Source: Dyella terrae (GTDB lineage: Bacteria; Pseudomonadota; Gammaproteobacteria; Xanthomonadales; Rhodanobacteraceae). Taken from it: a stretch of DNA of 64,000 bases. The translations under genes and the position numbers were made by a program. The stretch is taken from contig NZ_CP089414.1 in the NCBI RefSeq assembly GCF_022394535.1, positions 2,480,001 through 2,544,000 of the forward strand, given 5' to 3'. The notes below the pieces were generated by a model. That model did not search any database, was not told the DNA's origin, and saw nothing but the letters and a program-made list of their open reading frames with translations. Below, in pieces: positions 42,342 to 51,421 of this stretch (the stretch's first letter is position 1; every line of letters starts with the position of its first letter).

Positions 42342-43884
42342 CACGCCCTGAGCCGTTCCGTCAACTATGTGACGAAGCCAGTCCAGCGAGCAAGGGCGAG
42401 CCGCGGCGCTGCAGGGCCTTAAGGTAGCGCGACTCGTCGTAGGGTGTGTGGGACTGCCAGCAGCGATGCAGGATGCGGATCCACTTGAAGGCCAAGGCGC
42501 GGACGGCCACCTGGTGCGGGCTACCCTTGGCGCGCTGCTGGCGATAGAAGGCGCCGGCCCAGAAGGACTTGTTGATGGTCTGTGCCGCCCATTCCACGAA
42601 GGTCTGGCGGATGAAGGTGGGGCACTGCCAGCGCCAGTGCACCCAACTTTTCTTGCCGCTGCGCTGCGTGACCGGCGCGACGCCCGAGTAGCGCTGCAGT
42701 CGCTCGGCGCGAGCGAAGCGTTCGCGTTGTTCGCCGAAGGCGGCCAGCAAGCGCGGCGTGAGGATCGGGCCACTGCCGGGCAAGGCATCGAAGAGCGCGT
42801 AATCGAGAAGCGTGGGGGCCAAGGCCGCGATCGCCTGATCGAAGCGATCGATGGCGCGCAGCGCGACCTGCAGCTGCTCGATCAGGGCGATAGCCAGCAA
42901 CTGATGCGTGGTGATCACCGCCGGATCGTCGGTCAACGGCGTCGCCGTATGGATGGCTCGCACACGCCCGGCCATGACCTTGGCGGATCGCACGTTGTGC
43001 GCACGGAAGAACGCTTCGAGCGTGGACTTACGTGCACGCTGCGCCTGCTTCAGCGTGGGCCAGCGCAGCACGAAGTCACTGAAGACAATCGTGTCATGCT
43101 GATCAAACCAATCTAAAACCTGAGGATAATACTGCTTGAGCGTGTGGCCCAGCCGATTGACCAGACGCTTCTTGTCATCCACCAGCAACCGTCGCTGCTC
43201 GACCAGGAACCCCAAGGTGCGCATCGCCACGCTCTGCGGTTGGAGTGGCGTAAAGCGGTGCGGATAGCGCTGCATCAACTCCAGCGCCAGTTGTGCATCC
43301 GTCGGATCATCTTTGGCCCGACTGGGCTTGAACGCTTCGCGATACTTCGCCAGCAAGCTGGGATTGATCGGAAATAGCACGATGAAATCGTACTTCTGCA
43401 AGGCGTACACCACCGGCCCCTTGGTCAGCTCCAAGGCGATGGCGATGCGCCCGCCAAAGCGCTGATGCAGCGCGCGCGCCCACACCTCGATCGCCTCGGG
43501 CTGATGCGCGACCGTGCCGAACTAGCGCACGTCACTGCCCGCGGGTTGCAAACAGACATCATGTTTGGCATCCGCCCAGTCCAGTCCAATGAAGGCCGTA
43601 AAACCGGCATCGCTTGGCATACCCATGGTCCACCTCGCCGCGTGCGTCAGCTGTCGAGACGTGCATGCCCGAGCTCGGCGAAGTCGATACAGAGAGCCGA
43701 CCAGGCGGCGTTCCCTGAGGATTCGTTGAAGAGCTCAAGCGCACCGGCCAGCTCGAATCCGAAGCGGCGAACATCGCATGTTTGGGTCGAAATGTTCGTA
43801 GCTTGCCGGTGCAAGTCCCGCCCTCGCGGCCAGCTACCTGGCCGCCGTGACATGGTCACTGAGAACGGGGCGGAATACCTATAC
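42342..43884 (-). mobile_element. IS110-family element 2
   Basis: About 1.54 kb, defined by the two halves of hairpin site 13 on its flanks. Contains one transposase gene with a nonsense codon and a ~260-bp non-coding right part (43627-43884). Confidence 0.75.
42361..43626 (-). pseudogene. IS110-family transposase, copy 2, with nonsense codon
   Basis: The frame starts at the ATG at 43626 (FTAFIGLDWADAKHDVCLQP, first catalytic Asp) and is broken by TAG at 43522-43524; from 43485 it runs to the end (IAIALELTKGPVVYALQKYD, DPTDAQLALELMQRYPHRF, FDALPGSGPILTPRLLAAFG). Only distantly related to copy 1. Inactive unless the stop is read through. Confidence 0.85.
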
Positions 43885-43901
43885 CGGGTCGAAAGCGGAC
43901 A
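43885..43901 (+). repeat. Cassette hairpin site 13, right part
   Basis: CGGGTCGAAAGCGGACA, last element of the array, 120 bp before the displaced dusA start. Confidence 0.7.
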
Positions 43902-44023
43902 TCCCGAGCTTGCCGAGTCGCCATGAGCACGGCAAGGCCCAGCCGCTCGGCGGCAAGGCCTTTGGGGCAACAAGAGTGCAACACGAGGAAATCCGGCAAC
44001 CCTAAGCTGTTGCCGTAAAAGGC

Positions 44024-44122
44024 TTATATACCTTGGTTGGTCCCATCCATCATCGGAGCAACGGTGAGGCGCCAGTCGTCCTTCTGGATCGGCTGCCGCG
44101 GGGCTTGGGTGGGGGCTGACAT
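44024..44122 (-). pseudogene. dusA: Displaced original 5' end of dusA
   Basis: 33 codons: MSAPTQAPRQPIQKDDWRLT then VAPMMDGTNQGI and a stop. It is the chromosomal dusA start, cut at the MMD codons by island insertion; the continuation (WTDRHCRYF) is at 11220 and below. It marks the right end of the island. Confidence 0.9.
44046..44053. other. attR core of the dusA island
   Basis: TCCATCAT, the direct repeat of 11227-11234. Confidence 0.7.
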
Positions 44123-44385
44123 GCGCCCCATTGTACCGGCTGGCTTGCCGGGCTGTTTTCCGACCACCGAAACCGGCTTTCGATGACAGGTTGACGCAAC
44201 GGCCTGAGGTGCCGGGCTCCCCTGCATGAATGACCCGCCTGCCGATGGCATAATGGCCACTTCGCTGCACTTGCGGCAGCACTCGTCAGGCGCAGCGGTT
44301 TCCGCCTTCCCCACACGAGTCCGGTACCGGCATGGTCGGTACCCTGCCCGCAGCTCCCCTGATTCTTTTAGGACGGTAACCGGCA

Positions 44386-45162
44386 ATGGTGGCATTGGCG
44401 ACGGAGCACGTGATTGACGTGCACCACTGGAACGACAGTCTTTTCAGCTTCCGCACGACGCGTGACCCTGGCTTCCGCTTCGACAGCGGGCAATTCGTGA
44501 TGATCGGCCTGGAAGTGGATGGCCGCCCCTTGATGCGCGCGTATTCGATCGCCAGCGCCAACTACGAAGAGCACTTGGAGTTCTTCAGCATCAAGGTGCC
44601 CAATGGCCCGCTGACCTCCCGCCTGCAGCACCTCAAGCCCGGCGACCCGCTGATTGTGAGCCGCAAGCCGACCGGCACGTTGGTGCTCAACGACCTCAAG
44701 CCGGGCAAGCACCTGTACCTGCTCGGCACAGGCACGGGCCTGGCGCCGTTCATGAGTCTGGTGCGCGACCCGGAAACCTACGAGCGCTACGAGAAAATCG
44801 TGATCGCGCACGGCGTGCGCAACGTCAACGACCTCGCCTACATGGATTACCTCGAGAACGAGCTGCCGCAGCACGAGTACCTCGGCGAGCTGGTGCGCGA
44901 GAAGCTGGTCTATTACCCCACGGTGACGCGCGAGGGGTTCCGTCACCAGGGTCGCATCACCGACAACATCGTCAATGGCTCGATGAGCGAAGCCATCGGC
45001 TTGCCGCCGCTCGACCCGGCGACCGATCGCGTGATGCTGTGCGGCAGCCCTTCGATGCTGGACGACACCTGCGCGCTGCTCGATGAGCGCGGCTTTCAGG
45101 TATCACCGCGTACGCGTGAGCCGGGCGATTACGTGATCGAGCGCGCGTTCGTCGAGAAGTAA
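44386..45162 (+). CDS. fpr: Ferredoxin--NADP(+) reductase
   Basis: 258 residues, FAD enzyme passing electrons between NADPH and ferredoxin/flavodoxin. FAD motif RAYSIASANYEEHLEFFSI, KPTGTLVLNDLKPG, NADP site LYLLGTGTGLAPFMSLVRDP, and VMLCGSPSMLDDT; ends with the YVIERAFVEK tail of bacterial subclass I. Divergent from the original dusA start. A terminator follows. Confidence 0.95.
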   Translation: MVALATEHVIDVHHWNDSLFSFRTTRDPGFRFDSGQFVMIGLEVDGRPLMRAYSIASANYEEHLEFFSIKVPNGPLTSRLQHLKPGDPLIVSRKPTGTLVLNDLKPGKHLYLLGTGTGLAPFMSLVRDPETYERYEKIVIAHGVRNVNDLAYMDYLENELPQHEYLGELVREKLVYYPTVTREGFRHQGRITDNIVNGSMSEAIGLPPLDPATDRVMLCGSPSMLDDTCALLDERGFQVSPRTREPGDYVIERAFVEK

Positions 45163-45182
45163 GCCACGCGATCGCTTGTTTC

Positions 45183-45218
45183 AGCGGGAGTGCACGGTGT
45201 GCGCTCCCGCTTTCGTTT
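45183..45218 (+). terminator. Rho-independent terminator of fpr
   Basis: AGCGGGAG and CTCCCGCT arms around 13 bases, then TTCGTTTC. Confidence 0.75.
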
Positions 45219-45230
45219 CGGCTGCCGCGA

Positions 45231-45833
45231 TTACTGCCAGATCGTGTACACCCGCCCGGTGACCACACCCTCCACGCTGCGTCGGTAAACCTGCCCCACA
45301 CGCTCGCCGGGCACGGCTTCGAAACCGGGAAAGTACGGGCCGTAAGCCTCTAGTGCCTCGGTGAGAAGCGTCGCACTTACCGCATTGATACGCAGGCCGC
45401 GCGGCAGTTCCGTCGCGGCGGAGCGCACGAAACCTTCGATAGCCGCGTTCACCGTGGTGGCATTCGTGCCCAGCTTGATCGGTTCGACTGCGGTGATGCC
45501 GCTGGTCAACGTGAACGAGCCACCATCGCGCAGATGCGGGATGCCCGCAATAACCGCATTCACCTGCCCCATCAGCTTGTCCTGCAGGCCGGACAGAAAC
45601 TGCGCGGGCGTGGTCTGCGCCAGCTCGCCGAAATGCACGTTGCCCGCAGTGGTGACCACCGCATCGAGCTGGCCCACCTCGCGATACATGCGCTCCACGC
45701 TAGCCATGTCGGTAAGGTCGACGCGCACGTCGCCGGAATGACGGCCGGCGCGGATGAGTTCATGGTGCGGGGCCAGTGCCCCCGCGACGGCCGTGCCGAC
45801 CGTACCGCTAGCGCCGATAAGCAGAATTCGCAT
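45231..45833 (-). CDS. Short-chain dehydrogenase/reductase
   Basis: 200 residues from the ATG at 45833. Rossmann motif MRILLIGASGTVGTAVAGAL, VVTTAGNVHFGELA, SFTLTSGITA with the catalytic Ser, but the usual YxxxK is replaced by a Thr/Asn-rich segment (KLGTNATTVNAAIEGF), as in some small atypical SDRs. Substrate unknown. Divergent from the LysR gene next to it, which probably controls it. Confidence 0.85.
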   Translation of the reverse strand: MRILLIGASGTVGTAVAGALAPHHELIRAGRHSGDVRVDLTDMASVERMYREVGQLDAVVTTAGNVHFGELAQTTPAQFLSGLQDKLMGQVNAVIAGIPHLRDGGSFTLTSGITAVEPIKLGTNATTVNAAIEGFVRSAATELPRGLRINAVSATLLTEALEAYGPYFPGFEAVPGERVGQVYRRSVEGVVTGRVYTIWQ

Positions 45834-45949
45834 GGATGGAACCTCGATAGCTGCGGCCCCCATGGGTCGCCATGCCCCAGTCTCCGCTTCTCCCGTACTC
45901 CAATAAACGTGCCATTATTCCACCCATTCCAAACTGCAGGTTTGCAATC

Positions 45950-46849
45950 ATGGATACGCTGGCGAGCATGGCGATGTTCGTGCGGGTGGTGGATACCGGC
46001 AGCTTTGCCGCCGCTGCCGAAGCGAGCGGCGTATCCCCCACCATGGCCGGCAAGCACATCCGCGCCATCGAGGAACGGCTGGGTGCCCGCCTGCTCCATC
46101 GCACCACGCGCCGCCAACAGCTCACCGAGGTCGGCAAGCTCTACTACGAGCGCTGCAAGCTGGTGCTGGCCGATGTGGAGCTGGCCGAGCGCAGCGCCCA
46201 TGAACTGCAGGCCACGCCCCGAGGACGACTGCGCCTCACCGCCCCCATGAGTTTCGGCAGCCGGCGACTTACCCCGGCGCTCACCGAGTACCTGCAACGC
46301 TACCCCGACGTCAGCGTGGAGTTGTCACTCGACAATCGTGTCTACGACTTGGTGGGTGAAGGCTACGAGCTGGGTATCCGCATCGGTGCAGTGGATGACC
46401 CCCTGTTGGTCGCCCGCCAACTACAGCCCTATCGCATGCTGCTGGCCGCGTCGCCGCAATACCTGGCACGACATGGCACGCCAGCGCGTCCGGAGGAGTT
46501 GTCAAAACACGTCTGCCTTGGCCTGACCAATTGGCGTCGTCGCGATCAGTGGCGATTGCTGGGCCCCGGTGGCGAGGAATGCGACGTGCCCGTGCAGGGC
46601 CGGCTTTCGGTGGACCACGGTGATGCCTTACGTGTCGCGGCGCTGCATGGTGCGGGCATCGTGCTGCAGCCGGAAGTGTTACTCGCGGACGATCTTGCCG
46701 AAGGACGCTTGATGGCGGTGTTGCCCGAATGGGCGCCGCCGGCAACGCCCATGCACCTGCTGTATGCGCAGGATCGCCGGCCGACAGCCAAGCTGCGCAG
46801 CATGATCGAGTTTTTGCTGGAACGCTTTGGCGCGGATACTGCTCGGTAG
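45950..46849 (+). CDS. LysR-family transcriptional regulator
   Basis: 299 residues from the ATG at 45950. N-terminal winged helix (MAMFVRVVDTGSFAAAAEAS, VSPTMAGKHIRAIEERLGAR) and a periplasmic-binding-like effector domain (YPDVSVELSLDNRVYDLVGE). Of the CrgA/AaeR-like subgroup. The 116-bp divergent spacer to the SDR gene is the likely operator. Confidence 0.9.
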   Translation: MDTLASMAMFVRVVDTGSFAAAAEASGVSPTMAGKHIRAIEERLGARLLHRTTRRQQLTEVGKLYYERCKLVLADVELAERSAHELQATPRGRLRLTAPMSFGSRRLTPALTEYLQRYPDVSVELSLDNRVYDLVGEGYELGIRIGAVDDPLLVARQLQPYRMLLAASPQYLARHGTPARPEELSKHVCLGLTNWRRRDQWRLLGPGGEECDVPVQGRLSVDHGDALRVAALHGAGIVLQPEVLLADDLAEGRLMAVLPEWAPPATPMHLLYAQDRRPTAKLRSMIEFLLERFGADTAR

Positions 46850-46892
46850 AAGCGCTAAAAGCTTATTCACGATCTCCGCGCAGCTCATTTCC

Positions 46893-47034
46893 CTCACCGT
46901 CATTCCGGCGCAGGCCGGAATCCAGTAGCGATTACGTTGAATGGTCGCGAGGGTTGACCATATTTCAGGACCTGCTTCGCGAAAACCTAATGTAGCGGCC
47001 ACTGGATTCCGGCCTGCGCCGGAATGACGGTGAG
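46893..47034. repeat. 34-bp perfect inverted repeat
   Basis: 46893-46926 and 47001-47034 are exact reverse complements, each containing CATTCCGGCGCAGGCCGGAA; the core occurs widely in gammaproteobacterial intergenic DNA. The 74-bp spacer is non-coding. Lies between convergent genes and could terminate both. Confidence 0.8.
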
Positions 47035-47120
47035 GAAAAATTTCGCTCAAGCGAGATCGTAATCAGGCCCCAAGGAGCGCGACATGCACAAGATGCGCTC
47101 CTCGAAGGAGGGCCGCTACC

Positions 47121-47774
47121 TCAATCGCGTATGCGCCCCTGCCCTTCATTGTCCCAATAACCGAACACACGTCGCGCGATGAGTTTGTAGACACGCTTGC
47201 CCGTGGCGCGCCACACCCGCGAGTGCATTGCAGGGGTATCGAGAATGACGCGCTGGCGCGCCGTCAATGCGTCCGGGCAATAGGTGCGCTTGTGCTTGAG
47301 CAGGTGTCGCAGGTCTTCACGTGCCAGCAGGCGGAACAAGGCACCACGCTTGCCGCGCGTCCATGCGATCTGAAAATCGACCACTGCGGGACGACCATCG
47401 GCGCGAACAAGCCAGTTCGGCTCCTTGGCAAGATCGTTGTGCACAACGCCACGACGATGCAGTCGCGCCAACAATCGCAACGCCTCCCGGTAATAGGCGC
47501 GATCGTGCGGCTGAGCCTGCTGCATGGGCGCACCGGCGATGTAGCCGCGCAATAGTTCGTGCCCATCCCAACCCAGCAACGCGGGCACGCCGTCAATGCC
47601 ATCGAGCTTCGCCAGCGCACGGGCTTCGCGCGCGGCGGCACGGCGCGCAACGGCGCGGGCCCACCAACGCGCCGCCATGACGTCGCGACGGATCACGCGC
47701 ACGCCACCGCGCGCGGTCATTTCGATGCGACCGAGTTCGTCGGCTTTCAAAAGTATGTCGCGCGAGGTATCCAC
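47121..47774 (-). CDS. RIO/KdkA-like kinase-fold protein
   Basis: 217 residues. Kinase-fold elements: DGHELLRGYIAGAP, catalytic loop HRRGVVHNDLAKEPNWLVRA with the HxDLxxxxN pattern, and AVVDFQIAW (DFG-like, with DFQ). The short length and basic nature recall bacterial lipopolysaccharide or RIO1-type kinases. Target unknown. Confidence 0.75.
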   Translation of the reverse strand: MDTSRDILLKADELGRIEMTARGGVRVIRRDVMAARWWARAVARRAAAREARALAKLDGIDGVPALLGWDGHELLRGYIAGAPMQQAQPHDRAYYREALRLLARLHRRGVVHNDLAKEPNWLVRADGRPAVVDFQIAWTRGKRGALFRLLAREDLRHLLKHKRTYCPDALTARQRVILDTPAMHSRVWRATGKRVYKLIARRVFGYWDNEGQGRIRD

Positions 47775-47882
47775 AAGAACGTCACTATCCGCCTGACATC
47801 GGCTGCCCCATTGTCGCCGAACCTACGTATGCACGGTGCATCGCCATGCCGATATGCTGCGCCGTCAGAGACGGAGGATGCC

Positions 47883-48368
47883 ATGCTGGAGATCGCGCTT
47901 TACGTGTTGGCCGCGCTGCTGATGATCGGTGGCGTCGCTGGCAACATCCTGCCGGCACTGCCGGGCATCCCCATGATCTTCGGCGGCATCTGGCTGGTGG
48001 CGGCGGTGGACCATTACCGGCACCTGGGCACGTGGTGGCTGGTGATCATCGGCGCACTGGGCGCGTTTGGCGTACTGATGGACTTCGTCTCGGCCTCCCT
48101 GGGCGCCAAACGGGTCGGCGCCAGCCGGCTGGCTCTCTGGGGCGCGGGCCTGGGCACGGTGGTGGGTATGTTCTTCGGCCTGGTCGGCCTGATCGTCGGC
48201 CCGTTCCTGGGCGCCCTGGTAGGCGAGCTGGCCTCAGGCACCAGCGTGCTGCGCTCGGCCCATGTAGGTGTGGCCACCTGGCTGGGGTTGCTCTTCGGCA
48301 CCTTCGTCAAACTGGTGATCTCTTTCGTGATGATCGGCCTGTTCGGCTTTGCCATGCTGTTTGGCTGA
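47883..48368 (+). CDS. DUF456 membrane protein
   Basis: 161 residues from ATG 47883. Gly-rich membrane helices (ALLMIGGVAGNILPALPGIP, LVIIGALGAFGVLMDFVS, LGAKRVGASRLALWGAGLGT), the DUF456 pattern. Function of the family is unknown. Confidence 0.85.
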   Translation: MLEIALYVLAALLMIGGVAGNILPALPGIPMIFGGIWLVAAVDHYRHLGTWWLVIIGALGAFGVLMDFVSASLGAKRVGASRLALWGAGLGTVVGMFFGLVGLIVGPFLGALVGELASGTSVLRSAHVGVATWLGLLFGTFVKLVISFVMIGLFGFAMLFG

Positions 48369-48483
48369 GTCCCGGCCACTCCCCGCTGACCCTGGGCCCC
48401 GCACCCGACGGCGCGACCTTCGGCACATGGCCGGCCCGCGTGCGCCCCTATAGGCTCGGGAAACTTCACTACGGGGAAACCTC

Positions 48484-50250
48484 ATGTCCAAACGTCTTGC
48501 CCTGGCGCTGGCGGTATCGCTGGTCGCCGTCGGCTCCGCCCAGGCGGAAACCAAGTCACCCACCTGGATCGACCGCAGCAACACCGATGCGAAGGTGCTG
48601 CTCGACGTGATGGCGAAATTCAACCCCGAGTTCGCTTCGCAGATCGGCGTACCGGGCTTCGACGACAAGGTGGTTGATCTGAAGCCCGACGTCGACGCAC
48701 GTTCGCGCGCGGCATTCACCGACGCCAAGGCGAAGCTGGAGAAGATGCTCGCCGACGAGAAGGACGCCAACGTCCGCCAGGATCTGCAGATCATGATCAA
48801 GGCGACCGACCAGCAGATCGAAGGCATCGATCTGAATCACAAATACATGCTGCCTTACCAGGACGTCGGCCAGCTGATTTTCCAGGGCGAGTTCGCGCTG
48901 CTTAAGGACGACGTGGACGCCAAGCGTCGCCCGTCCGCCGTGAAGCGCCTGGAATGCTACGTCGGCAAGACGCCGGGCTGCACACCGCTCATCGATCTGG
49001 CCAAGGCGCAGACCCAGGCGCGCATCGGCGAGAAGGACCTGATCGGCCCGTACAAGAACGAAGTGGAGCAGAAGCTCAGCAACTCGCAGCGCTATGCGCA
49101 GGGCATCCGCCAGCTGTTCGCCAAGTACAAGCTGGACGACGCCGACGGCAAGGCCGCACTCGATGCGCTCGACAGCCAGCTCAAGGATTACGACGGCTGG
49201 GTGAAGACGACCGTCGTGCCACGCGCACGCGCGGACTTCCGCCTGCCGGAACCGCTGTATGCGTACAACCTCAGGCAGGTCGGCATCGATATTCCGCCGG
49301 AACAGCTGATCAAGGAAGCAGAGTTCGAATTCGCCGAGCTGCGTTCCATGATGCAAGTGCTGGCGCCGGTGGTGGCGAAGGCCGAAAACATCCAGGCCAC
49401 CGACTACCGCGACGTGCTGAAAGCACTGAAGAAGGAACAGCTTGGCAAGGATGACGTGGTGCCGTGGTACCACGAGATCATCGGCCACATCGAAGACACC
49501 ATCCGCCGCGAGCACATCATCACCCTGCCCCAGCGCAAGATGCAGATGCGCCTCGCGTCGGAGGCGGAGACCGCCGCCGTGCCGGCCCCGCACATGGACC
49601 CGCCGCCGTTCATCAACAATCACGGTGAACAGGGCACGTTCGTGCTGACCATGGGCAACCCCAGCGGCAACAAATCCGACTCGTACGACGACTTCACCTA
49701 TAAGGCCGCTGCGTGGACGCTGACCTCGCACGAAGGCCGCCCTGGCCACGAGCTACAGTTTGCGGCCATGGTGGAACGCGGCGTGTCGCTGGCACGCAGC
49801 CTGTTCGCCTTCAACAGCGTGAACGTGGAAGGCTGGGCGCTGTATGCCGAGTCGGAAATGCTGCCGTATGAGCCGCCGGCCGGCCAGTTCGTGGCCCTGC
49901 AGGCCCGCCTGCACCGCGCTGCTCGTGCCTTCCTTGATCCGATGCTCAACCTCGGCCTGATCACCAAGGAACGAGCGCATGACGTGCTGCGTTACGACGT
50001 GGGCTTGTCCGAAGCCATGACGCAGCAGGAACTGGACCGCTACACCTTCAATAGCCCCGGCCAGGCCACGGCGTACTTCTATGGCTACATGCGCTTGCAG
50101 CAGACGCGCATGAACACCGAGCTGGCGCTGGGCAAAGACTTCAACCGCCAGGCATTCAACGACTTCGTGATCGGTCAGGGTCTGCTGCCGCCGGAACAGC
50201 TCGCTGAAGCGGTGCGCACGCAGTTCATTCCGTCGCAAAAGAAGAAGTAA
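48484..50250 (+). CDS. Exported DUF885 family protein (M3/M32-like metallopeptidase fold)
   Basis: 588 residues with signal peptide (LALALAVSLVAVGSAQA). The DUF885 zinc-site motif is LTSHEGRPGHELQFA with the downstream Glu in NVEGWALYAESEML; HxxxxGHxxQ replaces the usual HExxH. Periplasmic peptidase role is inferred from the family. Terminator at 50280. Confidence 0.9.
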   Translation: MSKRLALALAVSLVAVGSAQAETKSPTWIDRSNTDAKVLLDVMAKFNPEFASQIGVPGFDDKVVDLKPDVDARSRAAFTDAKAKLEKMLADEKDANVRQDLQIMIKATDQQIEGIDLNHKYMLPYQDVGQLIFQGEFALLKDDVDAKRRPSAVKRLECYVGKTPGCTPLIDLAKAQTQARIGEKDLIGPYKNEVEQKLSNSQRYAQGIRQLFAKYKLDDADGKAALDALDSQLKDYDGWVKTTVVPRARADFRLPEPLYAYNLRQVGIDIPPEQLIKEAEFEFAELRSMMQVLAPVVAKAENIQATDYRDVLKALKKEQLGKDDVVPWYHEIIGHIEDTIRREHIITLPQRKMQMRLASEAETAAVPAPHMDPPPFINNHGEQGTFVLTMGNPSGNKSDSYDDFTYKAAAWTLTSHEGRPGHELQFAAMVERGVSLARSLFAFNSVNVEGWALYAESEMLPYEPPAGQFVALQARLHRAARAFLDPMLNLGLITKERAHDVLRYDVGLSEAMTQQELDRYTFNSPGQATAYFYGYMRLQQTRMNTELALGKDFNRQAFNDFVIGQGLLPPEQLAEAVRTQFIPSQKKK

Positions 50251-50274
50251 TTCTCGCGAGCCGAACGGTTCGCA

Positions 50275-50646
50275 CTAGCGAGGCCGCGTCTTCGGACGCG
50301 GCCTCTTCTTTTGTGGAGCCGGTGCGTTGCTGCTCCGTTCAAGCCATTGGGAGAACCGAGCGGTATCGCGACGAAGCGCGGACGGAACGAGGATGTAGTC
50401 GCGACTCGGCGGCTCATCCGGGCGATGGCGGAATCGCGCGGCGCCCTTCTCCGCCAACAGTTCAGCCTGATCCGCCTCCGCCAGCCGCAACGCCAACCCT
50501 TGCGCGGACAACCACGCGCACGGCTTCTCGTCGAACCAGGCCATCAGCCCGCCGAACATCGGCTTGAAACGAAGATCGTGTGGACGCCCCAGGTGCGTGG
50601 CGGCGTCTTCCAGTTCCTTGCGCAGGAGCTGGATGTCGGCGTTCAC
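50275..50646 (-). CDS. TfoX N-terminal domain protein
   Basis: 123 residues from the GTG at 50646, overlapping the hemolysin III stop (GTGA). DLRFKPMFGGLMAWFDEKPC and LALRLAEADQAELLAEKGA are TfoX_N features; the basic Pro/Lys tail is extra. Unlike TfoX/Sxy it lacks the C-terminal domain, so a competence role is not implied. Confidence 0.82.
   Translation of the reverse strand: MNADIQLLRKELEDAATHLGRPHDLRFKPMFGGLMAWFDEKPCAWLSAQGLALRLAEADQAELLAEKGAARFRHRPDEPPSRDYILVPSALRRDTARFSQWLERSSNAPAPQKKRPRPKTRPR
50280..50312 (+). terminator. Rho-independent terminator of the DUF885 gene
   Basis: GAGGCCGCGTC-TTCG-GACGCGGCCTC then TTCTTTT. Overlaps the 3' end of the convergent TfoX-like gene. Confidence 0.85.
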
Positions 50647-51313
50647 GCCCGTGCGTCGGGCAGCACGTAAAGCAGCACCGCGAGATAGTGCAGCACGCTG
50701 CCGGCCAGCACAAAGAAGTGCCACACCGAATGGTGATACGGCAGCTTGCGCCACAGGTAGAACGGCACGCCCAGCGTGTAAGCCACGCCACCAGCAAGCA
50801 GCAGCACCATGCCACCGGTCTGCAAGTGCGCGAGCAAAGGCTTGAACGCGATCACGCCCACCCAGCCCATGCCCACGTACATCAGCACAGCCAACTTGCG
50901 GTACTTCTTGAGCATGCCCAGCTCCAGCGCGCTGCCCATCAAGGCCAGCCCCCCACACGGTACCGAACAGGCTCCAGCCCCAGGCGCCCGGCAGGGCGAT
51001 CAGGGTGAACGGCGTATAGGTGCCCGCGATAAGCAGGAAAATGGCGATGTGGTCCAGCGTGCGCAATACACGCTTGGCCATCACACCAGGAATGGAGTGA
51101 TAGAGCGTGGAGGCCGTGTAGCAGAGGATCAACGTGGTGCCGAACACCGCACTCGCCACCACGGCGCGCGCATCGCCATAAAGCGATGCATCAGGACACC
51201 AGCGTGACGAGACCGGCGATGCTCAGCAGGATGCCGATGCCGTGAATGACGCTACTGGCGACCTCGTCGCCGAAGGCATAGCGGGGGAGAGCCGTGCCAG
51301 AGCTGGCGGACAT
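50643..51313 (-). pseudogene. Hemolysin III/YqfA-like membrane protein, two frameshifts
   Basis: Pieces in three frames: MSASSGTALPRYAFGDEVAS with a first helix ending at a stop near 51191; VVASAVFGTTLILCYTASTL, YHSIPGVMAKRVLRTLDHIA in the next; then LALMGSALELGMLKKYRKLA to the end. One break is at the six-C run 50949-50954 (one extra base restores the frame if removed), the other near 51190. Either a decaying gene or sequence errors. Coupled to the TfoX-like gene downstream. Confidence 0.8.
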
Positions 51314-51421
51314 GGGGAAGATCCTTGAACCGAACGTACCGGGGGTACGGCTCCGCCACCTTAGCGACCCCGCGTCCGAATGCAAGGCCGCGCGGCGTAT
51401 GAAACGCCGCGCCCGCCTGCG

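Larger units (their letters stand above)
11227..44053. mobile_element. Genomic island integrated in dusA
   Basis: Limits are set by the dusA 5' sequence that occurs at both ends: intact gene at the left, displaced 33-codon start at the right. The common core is short (TCCATCAT at 11227-11234 and 44046-44053, within a longer partly identical stretch encoding APMMD). Unit length is about 32.8 kb. An integrase lies at the left end, pointing inward. Cargo: mini-Rhs and lipoprotein, HicAB, AbiU2-like protein, a RiPP operon, IS elements and a hairpin-separated array of small genes. I see no conjugation or replication genes, so it is probably mobilised by others or immobile. Confidence 0.88.

Noticed and set aside
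30910..43901. Canonical integron attC sites
   Set aside because: The hairpins lack the GTTRRRY/RYYYAAC ends and the L/R box layout, and no intI gene is in the window; I report them as a cassette-like array only.
30910..43901. Hairpins as ordinary terminators
   Set aside because: All genes are on the minus strand, but most sites have no T run on that strand. Only site 4 has one, and that is on the plus strand.
30910..43901. CRISPR array
   Set aside because: Repeats are 0.4-3 kb apart with genes between them, and no cas gene is present.
50275..51162. 295-residue fusion of hemolysin III and TfoX
   Set aside because: The middle part is a frameshifted reading of hemolysin III; the two are separate genes.
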